Positions 12,050 to 23,301 of a stretch of 64,000 bases of DNA are shown piece after piece. The position numbers were made by a program, and so were the translations under genes. A model generated the notes under the pieces. That model was not told the origin of the DNA, made no database searches, and saw nothing but the letters and a program-made list of their open reading frames with translations. Within the stretch, counting starts at the first letter, position 1. The number at the start of each line of letters is the position of its first letter. Source of the stretch: Dama dama (lineage: Eukaryota > Chordata > Mammalia > Artiodactyla > Cervidae); NCBI RefSeq assembly GCF_033118175.1, contig NC_083701.1, positions 68,967,001 through 69,031,000 on the forward strand. The letters are read 5' to 3'.

Positions 12050-13258
12050 AACCAACAAGAACCTACTGTATAGCACAAGGAACATCTGTAATAACTTATA
12101 TGGGAAAAGAATCTGAAAAAGAATGGATATATGTCTATGTATAACTGAATCACTTCTCTGTATACCTGAAACTGACACAACATTGTAAGTCAACTCTTGC
12201 TGTTCAGTCACCCAGTGATATCCGACTCTTTGCAATTCTTCCCTGTCCTTCGCCATCTCCCAAAGTTTGCCCAACTTCACGTCCGTTGTATCGGTGATGC
12301 CATCCAACCATCTCTTCCTTGGTCATCCCATTCTCCTTCTGCCCTCAATCTTCCCTGGCATCAGGGTCTTTTCCAATGTGTCTGCTTTTCCCATCGGGTG
12401 CCCAAAATACTGGAGCTTCATCTTCAGCATCAGTCCTTCCAACAAGTATTCAGGGTTCATTTCCCTTGAGATTGACTGGTTTGATCTCCTTGCTGTTCTA
12501 GGGAGTTTCAGGAGTCTTCTCCAGCACCATAGTTCAAAGGCATCAATGTTTTGGCATTCTACCCCTTCTTTATGGTCCAGCTCTCACAACCACTATGTGA
12601 CCACTGGGAACACCATGGCATTGACCATGTGGACCTTTATCAGCAGAGTAATGTCTGCTTTTCAACAAACTGTCTACGTTTGTCACAGCTTTTCTGCCAA
12701 GAAACAATCATCTTCTGGTTTCATGGCTGCAGTCACCATCCACAGTGACTTTAAGACCCAAGAAGAGGAAATCTGTCACCACCTCCACCTTTTCCCCTTC
12801 TGTTTGCCATGAAGTACTGGGGCCAAATGCCATGATCTTAGTTGTTGTTTTTTTATATATATTTAATTTTAAGGTGCTTCTTTCACTCTTCTCCTTTACC
12901 CTCATCAAGAGGCTCTTTAGTTCCTCTTTGCTTTCTGCCATTAGAGTGGCATCAGCTGCATATCTGAGGTTGTTGATGTTTCTCCCGCCTTTCTTGACTC
13001 CAGCTTGTAACTCATCCAGCCCAGCATTTCTCGTGATGTGCTCAGCATATAGGTTAAACAAACAGGGTCACAGCAGACAGCCCTGTCCTATTCCTTTCTC
13101 AGTCTTGAACCAATCAGTTGTTCCATACAGGGTTCCAACTGTTGGGTCTTGACCTGCACACAAGTTTCTCAGAAGACAGGTAAGATGGTCTGGTATTCCC
13201 ATCTCTTTAAGAGATTTAAGTCAACTGTACCCTAATATAAAATTAAAAATTAAATTAA
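12050..13258 (+). mobile_element. old L1 3' UTR, split by BovB
   Basis: The left part (12050-12195) holds the L1 3' UTR signature (tactgtatagcacaaggaac; ctgaaactgacacaacattg). The right part (13217-13258) continues it (tcaactgtaccctaatataa) to the A-rich tail. The pieces are separated by BovB at 12196-13216. Confidence 0.85.
12196..13216 (-). mobile_element. BovB LINE fragment inserted in L1
   Basis: The BovB 3' end is at the left and the element is 5' truncated near 13216 (cccatctctttaagag). It is flanked by a 10-bp duplication of L1 sequence, taagtcaact, at 12186-12195 and 13217-13226. The palm motif reads Tyr-Ala-Ala-Asp in the minus open stretch 12708-13061, so a catalytic aspartate is lost. 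Several frameshifts are present. Confidence 0.93.
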
Positions 13259-14351
13259 GAAAACAACAAAAACCAATTTCTTACTTCAATATGAATAAAT
13301 CGCCTAAGGTATAAGTTATGTAGGTTTTTTAAGAAAATAAATCACACGCCTATGTCTGAATATAATTTTATAAATATATGTGACTTTTCAAATATAACGC
13401 CTCTAATTAATTCTTAGGAGTAACATAATCAAAGAATATATATTTGATAATTAGATAGTCTGGGAAATAATCTATTCAATGCAACTAAAACTGGAATAGA
13501 ATACTGATTTGCTGAGGAAAAAATGTTCAAGTCATTATTGCCTTCAGATTACTAGAGTTAGAGGAAGCCCCTGATAGTTGCTGCCTGCAAACTTAATGCT
13601 TCTCCAGCAGCTTATGCACATGTATTAGATGGTAAGTATTTCACTAAGGGCATAGTTTTCTTAGCAGGCTCCAATCAAGCGGTTCCTGCTCTAATAGTTT
13701 GTCAAAAAGTCACACTATGAGAAACCTCATCCTTGAGGTTTTTTTCAGGAATTTTTCTGTATTGTTTACATAGGTATCGCATCGCGGAGCAATGGGCTCC
13801 ATACAAATTGTTTCAGTTGGAAAAGTCTCTGCCAAACAAAACAGACAGGCAGCTGTTTGCCTAGTGCATAAAATATTTTTTTTTGTTAAATATGGCTGCA
13901 CCTGTGTAAACACAAACTTTATTTCCAAGAAGTACCCCTGCAGCTGCAAAGACTTTCTGACTAACCAGAGCAGCTATTTTTATTGTACTATGTAATGTAT
14001 GTAATAGGTTTTGGTCAGTTGTCAATCTCGAAAAATCATATAAGAAGGTTCATTTATTTTAATATAGGCAGTTATTGTATTTTTCCCAAAACCTTAATAT
14101 GAGGTTGACTGTATTTCCTATTTAGGCTTCATTTTGACTTATTACAAAATTTGAAATTAATAAGGGAACAATGGTCCAGTCATGCAAAGTATATCAGAAA
14201 GAGCTGTTTTCTTCAGTCAGTCATTCACTCTACATTCACCTGTATCTTCTTTCACTTTCCCCATAGTCAAGAAATACAGCAATCTTATTATACATGAGTT
14301 GTTGATGCAGACCTTTCTCTTTTAAAAGTGTTTAATATTATAGATGGAGAT
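13259..14351. other. AT-rich intergenic stretch, nothing recognised
   Basis: No gene or clear repeat was found. The overlapping open frames near 13710-13995 on both strands have no recognised similarity. Confidence 0.5.
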
Positions 14352-14363
14352 AACTTTAATTAT

Positions 14364-14575
14364 GGGGCTTCTCTGGTGGCTCAGGGGTAAAGAATCAGCC
14401 TGCCAATGCAGGAGACGCAAGTTCGATCCCTGGGTCAGGAAGATCCCCTGGAGAAGGAAATGGCAACCCAATCCAGTATTCTTGCCTGGGAAATGCCATG
14501 GATAGGAGCCTGGCAGGCTACAGTCCACGGGGTCGCAAAAAGTGGGACACGACTGAGCTACTAAACAGCAACAAT
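14364..14575 (+). mobile_element. Bov-tA type SINE (outer)
   Basis: Complete order: ggcttctctggtggctcag head, gttcgatccctgg B-box, Bov-A body and gacacgactgagctac terminus with a caacaa tail. Confidence 0.93.
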
Positions 14576-14800
14576 GGGCGTGTGTGCTAAGTCGCTTTAG
14601 TCGAGTGTGACTCCCTGTGATCTTATGGACTGTAGTCCACCAGGCTCCTTTGTCCATGGAATTTTCCGGGCAAGAATACTGGAGCAGGTTGCCATTTCCT
14701 ACTCCAGCGGATCTTCCCAACCCAGGGATCGAGCTTGTGTCTCTTATGTCTCCTGAACTGGAAGGCGGGTTCTTAACCACTAGAACCACCTGGGAAGCCC
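14576..14800 (-). mobile_element. Bov-tA type SINE (inner)
   Basis: A reverse copy ending in the head sequence accacctgggaagccc at 14800. It is inserted in the A/C-rich tail of the preceding SINE. Confidence 0.93.
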
Positions 14801-14833
14801 AAAACAACAACAAGAACAACAAACCTTAATTAC

Positions 14834-15390
14834 ATAACAGAATGATGATCATGATCTGGCCCAGCAGCAAAGAGGACATTCTTTCCGCCACTGCTGAAGG
14901 ATGCCCCAGACCTCTAAAATGTCACTCATATGCAATGAGTTAGACATCAATGCTAAATTATATCAGAATATTGGCAAATAACTAATTTTAAGACCCACTG
15001 TATGTACTTATGAAAACCAGGTTAAGCGCTATGTTCTCTGTGTGTAAGTAATTTCATCCTTTATATACTTTTCAATTTCCCATAATCACATTTAGAGTAA
15101 TTGAAACTTAATCTCCTGGATTTTTTTTTTTAAATCAAGGAAAAAAGCAGTTTTTAAACATATTTACAATATTTTTTTTGATATGGAAAGAGTCAAAAAA
15201 TTCACTTCAGGACTACAAACATTTTGCAGGAAGTACCTCCTCTGCCCAAGAGCCCAGGGCAGACACATGGCCCTGTTGACATTCAAGGAGATTCCCAACC
15301 TGCTTCTTGGAAAACAAACTGCTTTTTCCTCCCATGCAGTAGGATGTGTATCGATGGTTACAGCTATTTGATCAAGATCTCAGAAAGTAA
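14834..15390. other. intergenic stretch, nothing recognised
   Basis: No gene was seen. T-rich runs occur near 15121-15132 and 15170-15179. The plus-strand open frames 15183-15490 are short and unremarkable. Confidence 0.5.
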
Positions 15391-16493
15391 CTATAAATCA
15401 GTGGTTCTCAAAGTGTGGTCCCAGTACACTTGGGAAGTCTGCAAGATCAGAACACAATTAATGTTCACAATAATACAAAGATATTATTGATATTTGCCTT
15501 TTTCACTCATTTTTTCATGAGGCTATCGTGAAGTTTTTGTAAAGGGAACATGGTGTGCTATGACATTTGAAAACAAAGCATATTAATATTTGGAAGTTGG
15601 TGAACTAATATTTTTCAAATTATCAATGCAGAGTATTATAAAATCATCTATGGGTTTAAAAAATCTTTCAAAGCACTAGAGATACGGAAGAATTTTATTT
15701 TAATAGGTTCAAAAAAATCCCTCGCACCCAGTGATGGGGTCTCATATTACATATTAAAAATAACTTTAAGAAATCATCATTTGCTGAGTTTCAGTAAGAA
15801 ATGTCCATAATTTTCTGAAAATGCTATTTTCTGAAGGGACTATTCACATGCTTCTCCCTTCTCTAAAATTTGTATGAAGCAGAGTTTTCTTCATGCTGCT
15901 CCTGCTGCTAAGTCGCCTCAGTCGTGTCCGACTCTGTGCTACCCATAGATGGCAGCCCACCAGACTTCCCTGTCCCTGGGATTCTCCAGGAAAGAACACT
16001 GGAGTGAGTTACCATTTCCTGCTCCAATGCATGAAAGTGAAAAGTGAAAGTGAAGCCGCTCAGTCTTGTCCTACTCTTCACGACCCCAGGGACTGTAGCC
16101 TACCAGGCTCCTCCGTCCAAGGGATTTTCCAGGCAAGAGTACTGGAGTGGGGTGCTGTTGCCTTCTCTGGGTTTTCTTCTTATGCTTCAACTAAATAGCA
16201 CAGCTCCACACTTGGAATGCAAAGATATAAGAATCCAGTTGTCTTCTATTGAGTCAGATATTGAAAGAAATAAAAAGTAATGTTTAAACATGCCATTCTT
16301 CACAAATCTTTTTACTGTTTCTTGATTAAGGAAGTATAGCCATTTTAACATATTCTGGACTTTTATCATTCTTTCAAAATAAACAATAAGTAAAATACTT
16401 TAAAAAGAAAAATCTCACTGGTGTCCACAATAATTTTCCAAGAGTGCAAAGAATGATTGAGATGAGAAAATTTTGAGGATTGCTGCTGTAGAT
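15391..16493. mobile_element. non-autonomous hAT-type DNA transposon, with inserted Bov-A2
   Basis: Terminal inverted repeats start cagtggttctcaaag at 15399 and end ctttgaggattgctg-like at 16485 (actual: ttttgaggattgctg), both of the CAG...TCTCAAA type seen in mammalian hAT elements. The ends are flanked by an 8-bp duplication, ctataaat (15391-15398) and ctgtagat (16486-16493), 6 of 8 matching. Internal phrases such as ttgcctttttcactcat and ccagttgtcttctattgag fit a mammalian hAT family. No transposase remains. A Bov-A2 splits it at 15898-16170. Confidence 0.75.
15898..16170 (-). mobile_element. Bov-A2 SINE
   Basis: It has two tandem Bov-A units joined by the linker atgcatgaaagtgaaaagtg (about 16027-16053). 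The simple-repeat tail appears at the left as gctgctcctgctgct. It is flanked by a duplication, gttttcttcatgct (15884-15897) and gttttcttcttatgct (from 16171), which differ by a 2-bp indel. Confidence 0.93.
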
Positions 16494-18235
16494 CATACTT
16501 TTATACTCCAAAGGGATATGAAATGAATGCATGAAAAGAGAACACTCAGATAACTTCTTGAAAATGAAATGCAAGTACAGAACTCATGCAAACATGCTAA
16601 AGAGTGAATTGTGAAGTATGGTCTCATTTTCATTCCCACAGCACTTCTCCATCTAGTACAGGGTTGTCTCTTACAAAATTGTAGGAGAATGTGATCATTA
16701 TTATAGCCACGACTTTATCACTCCTGTGGATGCCTATTTATTCAGGGAACATACTAAGTTTTAAGTTTTGTACCACCTCATCTCATACTGCTATAGATAG
16801 GGCTTGATTAAGCAATCCTAACAGTCAGCTATCTCTATGATATAAACACAAATGTGTCTAATTATTACCCCCCCCCCCCCCAGTCACAGAGAATATCTCA
16901 TTCAAATCAATCCCTCCTTATCTTAACATTTAATTTAGTCCAACATTCATGAATCCAAGCACTGTATTAAGGCCAGGGACTACATTGTGAATTATTCACC
17001 CAAGGTTGGAGAGGCATTTCCTCCTTGCCATAAAAACGTAGAGGATCTTTTGAAACAAACATGTTTCAATAAACCCAGAAGTTATTATTAAAATTTTAAT
17101 ATGTTTTATGTATTTACCTATATGTTTCTTTGTAAGCACAATTGATAACCTTGTTCTCTGGTACAGAGTTCAACAAGCAGACCCCTGAAAGGACAGTGCG
17201 TGGTCATCCATAACTGATTATCCATGGAAATACGCTCTTGACTCCTATAGATGAGAAGATCTGAAGGATGCATTCTCTGATTTTCTTGGCTTCGCTTGTA
17301 CACTGTAAAATCATGTTTCCCAGCAGGGAAGCTATCTCAGCCTGTGTAGGGGTCAATAAAAACCTTTCTGTGAAGAGAGCATACTCCATATGTTTAAGTG
17401 TTATACCCAACATCTTGCCTGGTGATGCTCACATTATTTCCTATGTTAGTCTTTTCCATGTTAATTACAATTTACTACTTATTTAGACCTAGTAGTTTTT
17501 CACGTTTTAGAAGTACATGTGTGTAATAAATAGATATTCATCTGTGTGGAAGCATGCTAGCACTTATTTTCAGTGCTGTATATCATCAAAAATATTTTGA
17601 CATCACTGATTATACTTAACAATTTTCCTTAAATTTACATCTTATGTTTTCTTGGAATCCTCACACAAGTTTCATTTTCCTTCTTCCTACAAATTTGAAA
17701 ACTTTAATTAAGTAGGTGAACACACACTGAACACCTTAAACACCTAACATTCCCAGTTGCATTTTAGTCAATCTTTTAAATAATTTTATTCATTTCTTAT
17801 GTTCAAAACAGATGATATATATTTGACATTAGAAGTGATTGGAAATCTAATTTCAAAACAGTAAAGTTAGGTACTGATCAGAAATGCTGAAATTCTTACC
17901 ACACTTAAAGCTACTTCTATGTCACCATTGATAATTTACTCCTATGACTACCCATTCTTTGGCAATTACATAGAAATCACTTACCAGCACTCCCCACTTG
18001 AAACATAAATATTAGGTAATCATCACATATGTAGTACCATTTTTTTTCAGCTTTGATAATCTTTTTACCATGGACCAGAAATGCCCTAGAATTTGTGCTC
18101 TTCTGAAAGAGGTAGATATCTCCAGTATCACTAGAATTACAAGTGTGTTTTTTGCTAAACATACTTATCAAATATAAAAGTGCATATCAAAACCCAGTAC
18201 TGATTTATTGCAAGTAAAATGGTACAGTGAAATGC
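16494..18235. other. AT-rich intergenic stretch with a poly(C) run
   Basis: No gene. A run of about 14 C lies near 16869-16882. A weak L2-like piece occurs at 16930-17000. The small open frames near 17118-17486 on both strands carry no recognisable domain. Confidence 0.5.
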
Positions 18236-18239
18236 AACC

Positions 18240-18400
18240 TCAAAGATGACCTAATGCCAACTTTGGTGTTTTGCTAATAGAGAAAATGTGCCTCTAACAA
18301 CTTAATGAACTTGCTAAAGTTTTCATAGCTACCTGGCAGTAAAGCTAGTATTTGAACCGACTCCCTCAATTCCTAATTCAATATTCTTTCACTAAACCGG
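18240..18400 (+). repeat. MIR SINE fragment
   Basis: The order aacttgctaaagttttcatagc, ctggcagtaaagctagtatttgaacc, then a cysteine-poor trailer matches the MIR core region. It is diverged. Confidence 0.6.
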
Positions 18401-18513
18401 GCTGGAGAACAGAAAAATTTGAGAATAGCATGTAAAAATTACTTGGAAATACATATCACTTATAGTTTATTAACTTATTGTCTGAATTGCTCAGTTACAT
18501 GATTTTTTATCTC

Positions 18514-18747
18514 TATTGTTAGAGGGCTTCCTTGGTGGCTCAGTGGTAAAGAATCTGCCAGCCATGCAGGAGACCTGGGTTCGATCCCTGGGTTGGGAAG
18601 ATCCCCTGGAAGAGCACATAGCCACCCACTCTAGTACTCTTGCCTGGAGAATGCCACGGACACGGGAGCCTGACAGGCTGCAGTCTGTAGGTCGTCCAGT
18701 GTCAGACACGACTGGAGCGACGAGGCAGCAGCAGCATATTGTTAGAG
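18514..18747 (+). mobile_element. Bov-tA type SINE with target-site duplication
   Basis: The SINE (18525-18736) has an intact head and B-box (gggttcgatccctgg) and ends gacacgactggagcgac plus cagcagcagc. It is framed by the 11-bp duplication tattgttagag at 18514-18524 and 18737-18747. Confidence 0.95.
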
Positions 18748-18807
18748 GCTGGAAGGCTTCTCTTTATTTTACCTTGTAACATGGCCACATAAAACTCCAT
18801 GATGTAT

Positions 18808-18905
18808 ACCCACGGCTGATTCATATCGATGTATGGCAAAAACCATCACAATATTGTAAATAACTATCCTCCAATTAAAATAAATAAACTTTAAAAAATT
18901 TAAAA
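18808..18905 (+). mobile_element. L1 3' end, about 100 bp
   Basis: cggctgattcatatcgatg, gcaaaaaccatcacaatattg and an A-rich tail match the ruminant L1 3' end, read here in sense. It is extremely 5' truncated. Confidence 0.85.
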
Positions 18906-19689
18906 AACTAAATATAGGGAACAATACAGTATCAATAAAATTCTAAGTAAAATCTTAAAAAAAACCCCAAACTCTCCATAACTAAATTAGGACCACATAA
19001 CAGTTTTTGAAATTTTTTCATCATGATCATGAAACTTCTCCATTCTAAAATATATCCAGGATGTTTGCTATATTTTGGCTAGACCTGAATCCTTCTGTTT
19101 ATAAGGAAATTGGATAAAATTTGAGACTATAGATCTTTTCAGATTCACTGTCATTAGTCTCTCTACAGCCTAACAGAAGCCTAGAAGAAAAGAACATTGG
19201 AGGGGAACAGAGTGGTGTCTGTCCTCCCCTCCAAAGACTGTTTAGAAACATCCTCTGTCCCGAGAAAAGGATATGGATTGATATTTATCAAATATCACAT
19301 CTCCTAGGCGAGGCATTCTACAATGCCAGGCTCTATAATAGTATTAAGTACTAATAATGGTCTCATTGGGTAGCCTGCCTGTGGAATAGAGTGGGCTTTT
19401 AATGGGCTCCCGTCTTTTTTTTTTTTTTTTAGTAAATTTACTGGAAATTCAACTTATAGTAAACCAGGCTCATTTCTTTTTATAGTCAAAAAAAAAAAAA
19501 AATACAAAGGTGTGTCCCTAAGCTCACATTTCTGTAGGTTTAAATGAGTCTTTGTATCTAATTTTTATTGCACTGTGAACGTTATAGCAATTTTGGTTTC
19601 GGTATATAAACTGGAGCCTGGTTTATGCATAAAATTATGTAGCTCAATTTCCAAATACATTGCCCACCCAAGCATGATAATTAATTTTT
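18906..19689. other. AT-rich intergenic stretch
   Basis: No gene or repeat was recognised. Homopolymers are present: T run near 19417-19430 and A run near 19488-19501. Confidence 0.5.
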
Positions 19690-20640
19690 TATTGAACAAA
19701 GCCCTAAATTATAGAGCATTAGCTGATTATGTGTAACCCAATGATGCTAGATGTCCAAGGGCAATTATAATAAAATATTAAAGCAACTTTATATCAAGAA
19801 AAAGATAAAAATATACAGCCACATACTCCTGATTCCGTTACTTCAGCTTTTTGCACATTAAAAATGTATTTAAGAGTTGCCAATTCAGTTGCTTCTGATA
19901 TAAAGTTACTTTAGTTTTGAGAAACTCCAAAATTCTCTGAAGTGCATTTGAAATCTTTGGAGACCCCAAAAGTTGCTGCTGCTAAGCCTCATCTAAGCCA
20001 AGACAAGCTCACGATCCTTTCTTCAATAATAAATTGAGACTCCTTGTTAGAAAATGTGCCACCGTGTAGCACTCAGACATAAACTATGTTGCAGACATCT
20101 CTCTTGAAAAAGGATAGAAATAAGTCGCTTAATAAAGTCTAAATCATTCCTTAGGTTAGCTAATAGAAGCACCCGTGGTTATAAAATTAATCAGTCCCTG
20201 CTATTACAGCAAATTGGTGAAGATTATATTGACACGTCTTCGTCTGCATGTCTCATCAGAGGTGTCCGTGCCATTTAGCTACGAAACCCTGGAGGCTTTC
20301 CTCCGCACAGAATCTTATAACACTTCAATTAAGGGACACCAAGCTGCCAGCCAGACAGCGGTGCATTTATTTCTTGATGACTCCTTAAGTTGTGCCACAG
20401 GCCTATCATTAAGAGAATATTTTTCACAGCAGGTTGCAAAGATCCTCGTGCCATTAAAAGGAATTGAAAAAGCATCAATTTGTTGTTTCCACCTAACACA
20501 GATATTTTTCATTGCTGGAACAGCCATTAAAAACAATCTGTTTTATTGCATTCTGAAAAGATCACATGAAGGACCCATAATGATTGATTTTAAGGATGAC
20601 ATTAGGATTAAAACCACTGTGAAAATGTAACATTTGAAAT
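19690..20640. other. candidate conserved non-coding element
   Basis: This block is free of recognisable transposons. It is rich in homeodomain-like ATTA/TAAT cores and keeps CpGs at 20200-20460 (tcttcgtctg, gtccgtgcc, ctacgaaac, cctccgcac, agcggtgc, tcctcgtgcc), although neighbouring AT-rich DNA has lost them. A 151-codon open frame (20175-20627) has no ATG until near its end. Taken together this suggests purifying selection on a regulatory element rather than on a protein. This is inference and no alignment was made. Confidence 0.4.
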
Positions 20641-21480
20641 AAATATTTAGGAAAAACAAAGTCTCAAAAATGTGAGACTTTTCTTTCTGGTACCAAATTG
20701 GTAGTAGAAACATATTGATACCTTGAATCGGAATTTGAAAATGCTACAAAGGGAGGCCTTTGAAGAGAGGATGAGGAAGAAAATCTCTGGAGGGGGGTGT
20801 CTCAGAAGAATGACATGCCTTAAAATTTTAAGTGGAGTTTCTTTGAAAATCAGTAAGTAAGAATGGAATGTTTGAAAGCATTGTAAATCAAATACTTCTT
20901 CAGGACAACTGTTTGGGGATTTTTGTTTGGAGAGGAAGTTTAATGTCACTTCTATGCTATAGAATATTGACTTAAAACACTACTTTTCAGTTACCAGAGT
21001 GGAAGAAGATACCCGATTCTGGTTACATATTTATATTAGAGCAGCCCCTGACTATGCATGCCTACCTGAGGTTTCAGTTTGATATAGTGACTTGTTTCAA
21101 AACTTATTTTCTCAGTGCTGGAATTCATCACTACTTGAAACCAACAATAACTTAATAAAAGAAAATTTCTGTAAAGGAACTTCCTTAATGTTACTACTTA
21201 GAAGATTTTAGATGTCTTCCATAAGTTGTTTTTGGCAAAACCTTGAAAAATTTTTTTAAATTATGCATTCTGTAAAGATTACAACAGTATGTTGAACTCA
21301 TCTTCTAAAGAACAAGAAGAAAACAACCTCATAGAGAAGGGCTTTATTCGGTCTTTCTGCTTTAAAATGCTGATCTGCTCTGATGTTAGTAAAGTTAGGG
21401 TGCCCCATGTTAAAACTGACCTTGTTGAAACCCATCAGGACCTCAGCACTCAACCAGGGTAATAGTAACTGTAGTGGACA
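20641..21480. other. AT-rich intergenic stretch, nothing recognised
   Basis: No gene or obvious repeat was seen. The minus-strand open frame 20647-20949 has no recognised similarity. Confidence 0.45.
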
Positions 21481-21870
21481 GTGTGGTGTGCTGTCAGATC
21501 CCCCGCTTTAGGCCCGAGATACCCATTCCTTCTGACGTCAGCTGAATCCCTTTCTGGGGATTGTCCTGTGAAGGAGACAGCCGCTAAGTCCGAGATTACT
21601 GTTTCTGCCCCGGGACAGCTCCCCATTCAAAGACTAGTCCCTAGAGGAGGGGTTGTGAAGGTCTTGTCCTTCTGTTGCAACCCCAGGCAATTCTGGACCA
21701 CTTAAGCTCAGAGCTCCATATGTAGGACTGGCAGAAGCCCTTGTTGTGAGAGCATCACTGCTGAAATCTCTCCACCCAGCCTCACCTCCCTCTCTGCATC
21801 ATGGGTGTTGACAACAGGGATGCTCCCTGACCAGCTTCATCTATGCAAGTGCAGTCCAGAAGCATCAACT
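21481..21870. other. GC-richer block of unknown origin
   Basis: The sequence is distinctly richer in G+C than its surroundings, without CpG-island density and without a recognised repeat or domain. It may be an old LTR or DNA-transposon relic, or a small conserved element. No function can be assigned. Confidence 0.35.
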
Positions 21871-22079
21871 TGAGACAATCATGCCACATGTTTAATGTGC
21901 AACATTTGGTTGGTTAGTCTGAATAGGAGCAGAAATTAGAAAATTATTGGAGGTACGGGGGAACCTCTTGAAAAACAAATACCCTTTGACACATTTGGAA
22001 CACTTGAGACATTCAGAGCTTATTGCTTTTGTTTGTTTTATACTTGTCTGTAAAATATATCTCTTGAATTCTCTCTCTC

Positions 22080-22735
22080 CCCCAGTCTCACTGACACCAC
22101 CTTTACAGTCTCTCCTGGCCTCCAATTTCCCCCAAGTTCTATTCATTCATTTCATCATAGCCAACAGAATTTTCTTTCAAAAAACTCAGATCCTACATAA
22201 CTTTGCAGTTTAAAGTTTTCTGATGCTTACATATTGTTTCAGGGTAGAATTAAGGGATTTATTCTTTAAAACCCTCATCCCTGCATTTCTGTCACTTCAC
22301 TGCCTGTAACATTCCTCCTCTGGTGACTAACCTTGAAGTTCTCAATACGACACTAGCACTTATTTACAGATTTTTTGAAAGTGTCACTGTTTCCAACATA
22401 TAGCATGTCTGTCTGTAATTTAATGTGTGCTTTATAACCTGGTAATCTGTCATGCTTTTCTCTACCTCCTTAGTTTAATAAACTGTTGATCCTGAAAAGA
22501 CTCCTCAAATCTTCATTTCCTATTCAACTGTTCCCTGATTCTCCTATCAAAACAAAAGCTCCATATTTTTCAGCTCTATTTGAAATTCATCTATCACAAA
22601 ACGTATGTTTAATAGAATTGGTCATGTGTACATTTTTGGTACCCCCCTAAACATTGAATTTTTCAAGGGCTTGCCATTGAATGTGCACTCTGGTGCTCAA
22701 CTATGCCCATATTAAGTACTAAAATAAATAAATGA
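22080..22735 (-). repeat. old L2 LINE 3' region
   Basis: Degenerate L2 landmarks occur in reverse order: ctggcctccaatttc, tgcatttctgtcac, then ttgaatttttcaagggcttg and a terminal taaaataaataaatgaa. The minus orientation is inferred from the order of these landmarks. Confidence 0.55.
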
Positions 22736-23301
22736 AGATGTCTTACCCTTGATTCTCTGCAAAGTAGAGCCTAAAGCAAGAACTTGGGTGTAGATGAAGT
22801 GAGCCTGGGAAGCAAGAGTGAGCAGAGGGAGGAATGTAACAAGGAAGGAGGGAAATTCAGTAACGGTTCGACAGGTTGTGGAGTTGGTTACCACTGTGAG
22901 TAGTGGGTCAGACACTCTGGAAACTTTCTTAGGCTAATGTGGCAAACAACCTCCAAACTGTCCCTATGAAAGACAGGAAGACTGGGGGCATTTATTCACT
23001 CATTCTCTCATGAGTCAGTTGCAAGTTCCACAATATTAACTTTCCCACACTTCCAGAAGGTACCTGCAGGGGAGCATTGAGCTCATGTTCTGAACTAGTA
23101 GTTTTAAGGGATCAACACTGGTTCTTGATTTAAAATGGTAAATATAACCAAATATATTTTCAGTGCAACTAAAAGTAAACCAAAGCTTATATTTAAGACA
23201 TGGATATTATTCCCTTCAGTGGAGTTTTCCTTAGTTTTACCTGCCTCTTTTCGTTATCTTCTTCATTATCTCTTCTATGAATAATGGAATCCATATGACT
23301 T

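Larger units (their letters stand above)
14352..14833. repeat. head-to-head nested Bov-tA pair with shared target-site duplication
   Basis: The outer duplication is AACTTTAATTAT (14352-14363) and AACCTTAATTAC (14822-14833). Between them lie a plus-strand Bov-tA (14364-14575) and a minus-strand Bov-tA (14576-14800). The A/C-rich tail of the first resumes after the second (14801-14821), so the second landed in the tail of the first. Confidence 0.85.

Noticed and set aside
16869..16882. Poly(C) run as an i-motif or regulatory site
   Set aside because: A single homopolymer without neighbouring C tracts; probably slippage.
20175..20627. 151-codon plus-strand open frame as a protein gene
   Set aside because: It starts at GTG and its first ATG is near the end. 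No domain, no Kozak context and overlapping opposite-strand openness; it fits a conserved non-coding block better.
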